NCBI GenBank assembly: GCA_030040455.1
Contig: JASHTR010000035.1
Coordinates: 1-6,711, forward strand
Direction: 5' to 3'
Length of the DNA: 6,711 nt
Source of the DNA: Terriglobia bacterium
Lineage (GTDB): Bacteria; Acidobacteriota; Terriglobia; UBA7540
The notes under the pieces are model-generated. The model ran no database searches. It was not told where the DNA came from and saw only the letters and a program-made list of their open reading frames with translations. Made by a program: the position numbers and the translations under genes. Positions 5,012 through 6,711 of this stretch are shown in pieces (the stretch's first letter is position 1; each line of letters starts with the position of its first letter).

Positions 5012-6711
5012 ATGCCAGGATATGAGGTCACAGGCGTCTCGGAAATGACGGGCGTGGATGGTGCAACCCGGCTATCGCGTCTCGCGACGCTGGCGGAAGA
5101 GCTCGGCGTGAATCCTGTTGCCAGCGAAGCTCGCGACCTTGCCGTGCGCGTCCTGGAAGGCCGGTTTTACGTCGCCTGCATCGGTCAATTCAAGCGGGGC
5201 AAGTCCACCCTCATTAACGCCTTGGTAGGCGAGCGCATCCTTCCGGTTGGATTTATTCCCGTGACCACGGTGCCGACGGTGATCCGGTTTGGATCAAAAC
5301 CCGGAGCGCGAATACAAACCCGAGATGGCAACTGGGCGGAAATAGCCGTCTCCGATCTCAAGGAATACGTTTCGGAAGAGCACAACCCGGAAAATGCGAA
5401 GGCCGTCAACGGTGCCGAGGTATTTCTGCCCAGCCCGCTACTCGAAGGCGGCATGTGTCTGGTCGATACGCCCGGCCTCGGATCAGTATTCAGCAGCAAC
5501 ACATCATCGACACAGGCATTTGTGCCCCAAATCGATGCGGCCTTGATTGTAATCGGATCGGAGCCGCCGCTCGCGGGAGAAGAGCTTGCGCTCATCGAAG
5601 CGGTGGCGCGGCACGCGAGCGAAATGATCGTGGTGCTGAACAAGGCTGACCGGGCCAGCGAGCCGGAGCGGGCTGCGGCCACGGCTTTTGCCATCAAACT
5701 CCTGGAAAAGCGTCTGCAACAGCCCGTGGGGCCTGTCTTTGAAGTCAGCGCCGAGGAGAAACTCGCTCAACACGGACCGGAGCGCGACTGGGGACGACTC
5801 ATTGAGGCGCTGGATCGATTGGTTCGTGACTCTGGCCGGGAGCTTGTGAGGGCAAGCTGCGAGCGCGGCATAGAGCGTCTGGGCGAGCAGCTCGTGGCCG
5901 TTGTTAGCGAAGAGCGTGAGGCGCTCGATCGGCCTCTTGAGGAATCAGAGCGGCGAATCGCCGCCATGAAGGAGACCATCGCCGGGGCGGAGCGCGCAAT
6001 GCGTGAGCTGGGTTTTCTCTTCATGGCCGAACAACGGCACCTCTCCGATCTGTTCGTGGATCGCCACAAGTCATTTTTGACTTCCGTCTTGCCAAAGGCA
6101 AAGGGACAATTTGAGCGGGCGCTCAAATCGATATCCGGCGGCACGGGGCCCTCATACCGGCGTTCCATCATGCGCGAAGCTCAGAATGTTGCGCGAGAGC
6201 ACGTTATCCCGTGGCTGCGGAGCGAGCAGCAGGAAGCCGAGCGGGAATACCGGCAAGTGACGCAGCGGTTTGTGGAGATGGGAAATGAATTCCTGAGGAA
6301 GCTGGCCGGAGCTGGCATTCCGGAATTATCGCGTCTGCCCCACGCGCTGGATGCGGAGACAGGATTCCGGATTAAATCTGAGTTTTCCTTTCTGGACCTT
6401 ATTGAGATCGCACAACCGGCTTCGCCGCTGCGTTGGCTGGCTGATTTGATCCTGGGACTTGTGGGGATGCGGCCCGCCATCGCGGCTGACGGTTACGAGT
6501 TTCTTGTGAGGCTGATCGAGACCAACAGCACTCGCGTCCAGAGCGACATCCTCAACCGCGTTCAGGAAAGCCGCAACCGGCTGGAGACGGAGATCCGAAA
6601 GCTTCTGCACGAGGTGAGCCGAATTGCGGAGCAGGCCCTCACTCATGCTCGCACGACACAGGCTGCAGGCGCTTTAGCGGTTCAAGCAGCCTTTGAACGG
6701 CTGGACCGCCT
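5012..6711 (+). CDS. Dynamin-like GTPase (DLP3), 3' end missing
   Basis: Seen: 566 open codons from the ATG at 5012 to the right edge with no stop. The N-terminus before the GTPase core is short (about 52 residues), unlike DLP2. G1 is GQFKRGKSTL (58-67), switch I is LPVGFIPVTT (T85), G3 is DTPG (152-155) and G4 is NKAD (210-213), all intact. A long, charged, helix-rich stalk follows from about residue 270. A hydrophobic patch at 473-486 (LRWLADLILGLVGM) sits where bacterial dynamins often carry their membrane-inserting paddle or tip, but it is short for a membrane-spanning helix. The last residues shown are again helical and charged. Typical bacterial dynamins run to about 550-700 residues, so little may be missing. 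The P-loop is closer to that of DLP1 than to that of DLP2. The 20-base spacing behind DLP2 indicates one operon and suggests a two-protein dynamin complex. Family assignment is firm. Confidence 0.92.
   Translation, partial: MPGYEVTGVSEMTGVDGATRLSRLATLAEELGVNPVASEARDLAVRVLEGRFYVACIGQFKRGKSTLINALVGERILPVGFIPVTTVPTVIRFGSKPGARIQTRDGNWAEIAVSDLKEYVSEEHNPENAKAVNGAEVFLPSPLLEGGMCLVDTPGLGSVFSSNTSSTQAFVPQIDAALIVIGSEPPLAGEELALIEAVARHASEMIVVLNKADRASEPERAAATAFAIKLLEKRLQQPVGPVFEVSAEEKLAQHGPERDWGRLIEALDRLVRDSGRELVRASCERGIERLGEQLVAVVSEEREALDRPLEESERRIAAMKETIAGAERAMRELGFLFMAEQRHLSDLFVDRHKSFLTSVLPKAKGQFERALKSISGGTGPSYRRSIMREAQNVAREHVIPWLRSEQQEAEREYRQVTQRFVEMGNEFLRKLAGAGIPELSRLPHALDAETGFRIKSEFSFLDLIEIAQPASPLRWLADLILGLVGMRPAIAADGYEFLVRLIETNSTRVQSDILNRVQESRNRLETEIRKLLHEVSRIAEQALTHARTTQAAGALAVQAAFERLDR

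Noticed and set aside
5185..6171. Several minus-strand open frames inside DLP3
   Set aside because: They are Ser/Arg-rich shadows of the DLP3 coding sequence, with no motifs and no plausible ribosome binding sites noticed.

Overview
The window is a moderately GC-rich bacterial locus dominated by dynamin-like GTPases. The operon layout, a sigma70-type promoter and the protein families all indicate a bacterium. Nothing fixes the phylum. The overall look would suit an environmental Gram-negative such as Acidobacteriota, NC10/Methylomirabilota or Verrucomicrobiota, but that is only a guess. No tRNA, rRNA, CRISPR array, transposase or integrase is visible.

Layout. Four protein genes lie in two divergent pairs. 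Leftward (minus strand): a small calcineurin-like metallophosphoesterase (2288 to 1584) is followed after 74 bases by a dynamin-like GTPase (DLP1, 1509 to the left edge, 3' end missing). Rightward (plus strand): a large dynamin-like GTPase with a long helical N-terminus (DLP2, 2907-4991) is followed after 20 bases by a third (DLP3, 5012 to the right edge, 3' end missing). DLP1 and DLP3 are open at the window edges and have no stop codon here. They were found by translating the sequence directly and are supported by full sets of GTPase motifs.

The 618-base divergent region (2289-2906) is not empty. It holds a compact series of three hairpins ending in a U-tract on the minus strand (about 2541 to 2461), with a TATAAT box just upstream. 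This is either a small RNA or an attenuator-type leader for the phosphoesterase/DLP1 pair. It also holds a good plus-strand promoter (TTGACT, 17-base spacer, TATAGT, 2682-2710) that should drive DLP2-DLP3 with a leader of about 190 nt.

How the genes may work together (inference). DLP2 and DLP3 form a tight tandem pair with unequal architectures, which resembles known bacterial dynamin pairs that assemble as hetero-oligomers on membranes. DLP1 has the same GTPase core. Where a dynamin stalk would normally continue, it carries two tandem C-x2-C ... C-x2-H modules that look metal-binding, the second cut by the window edge. Three different dynamin-like GTPases beside a phosphoesterase suggest a membrane-remodelling, stress or defence module. 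The function is not shown by the sequence.
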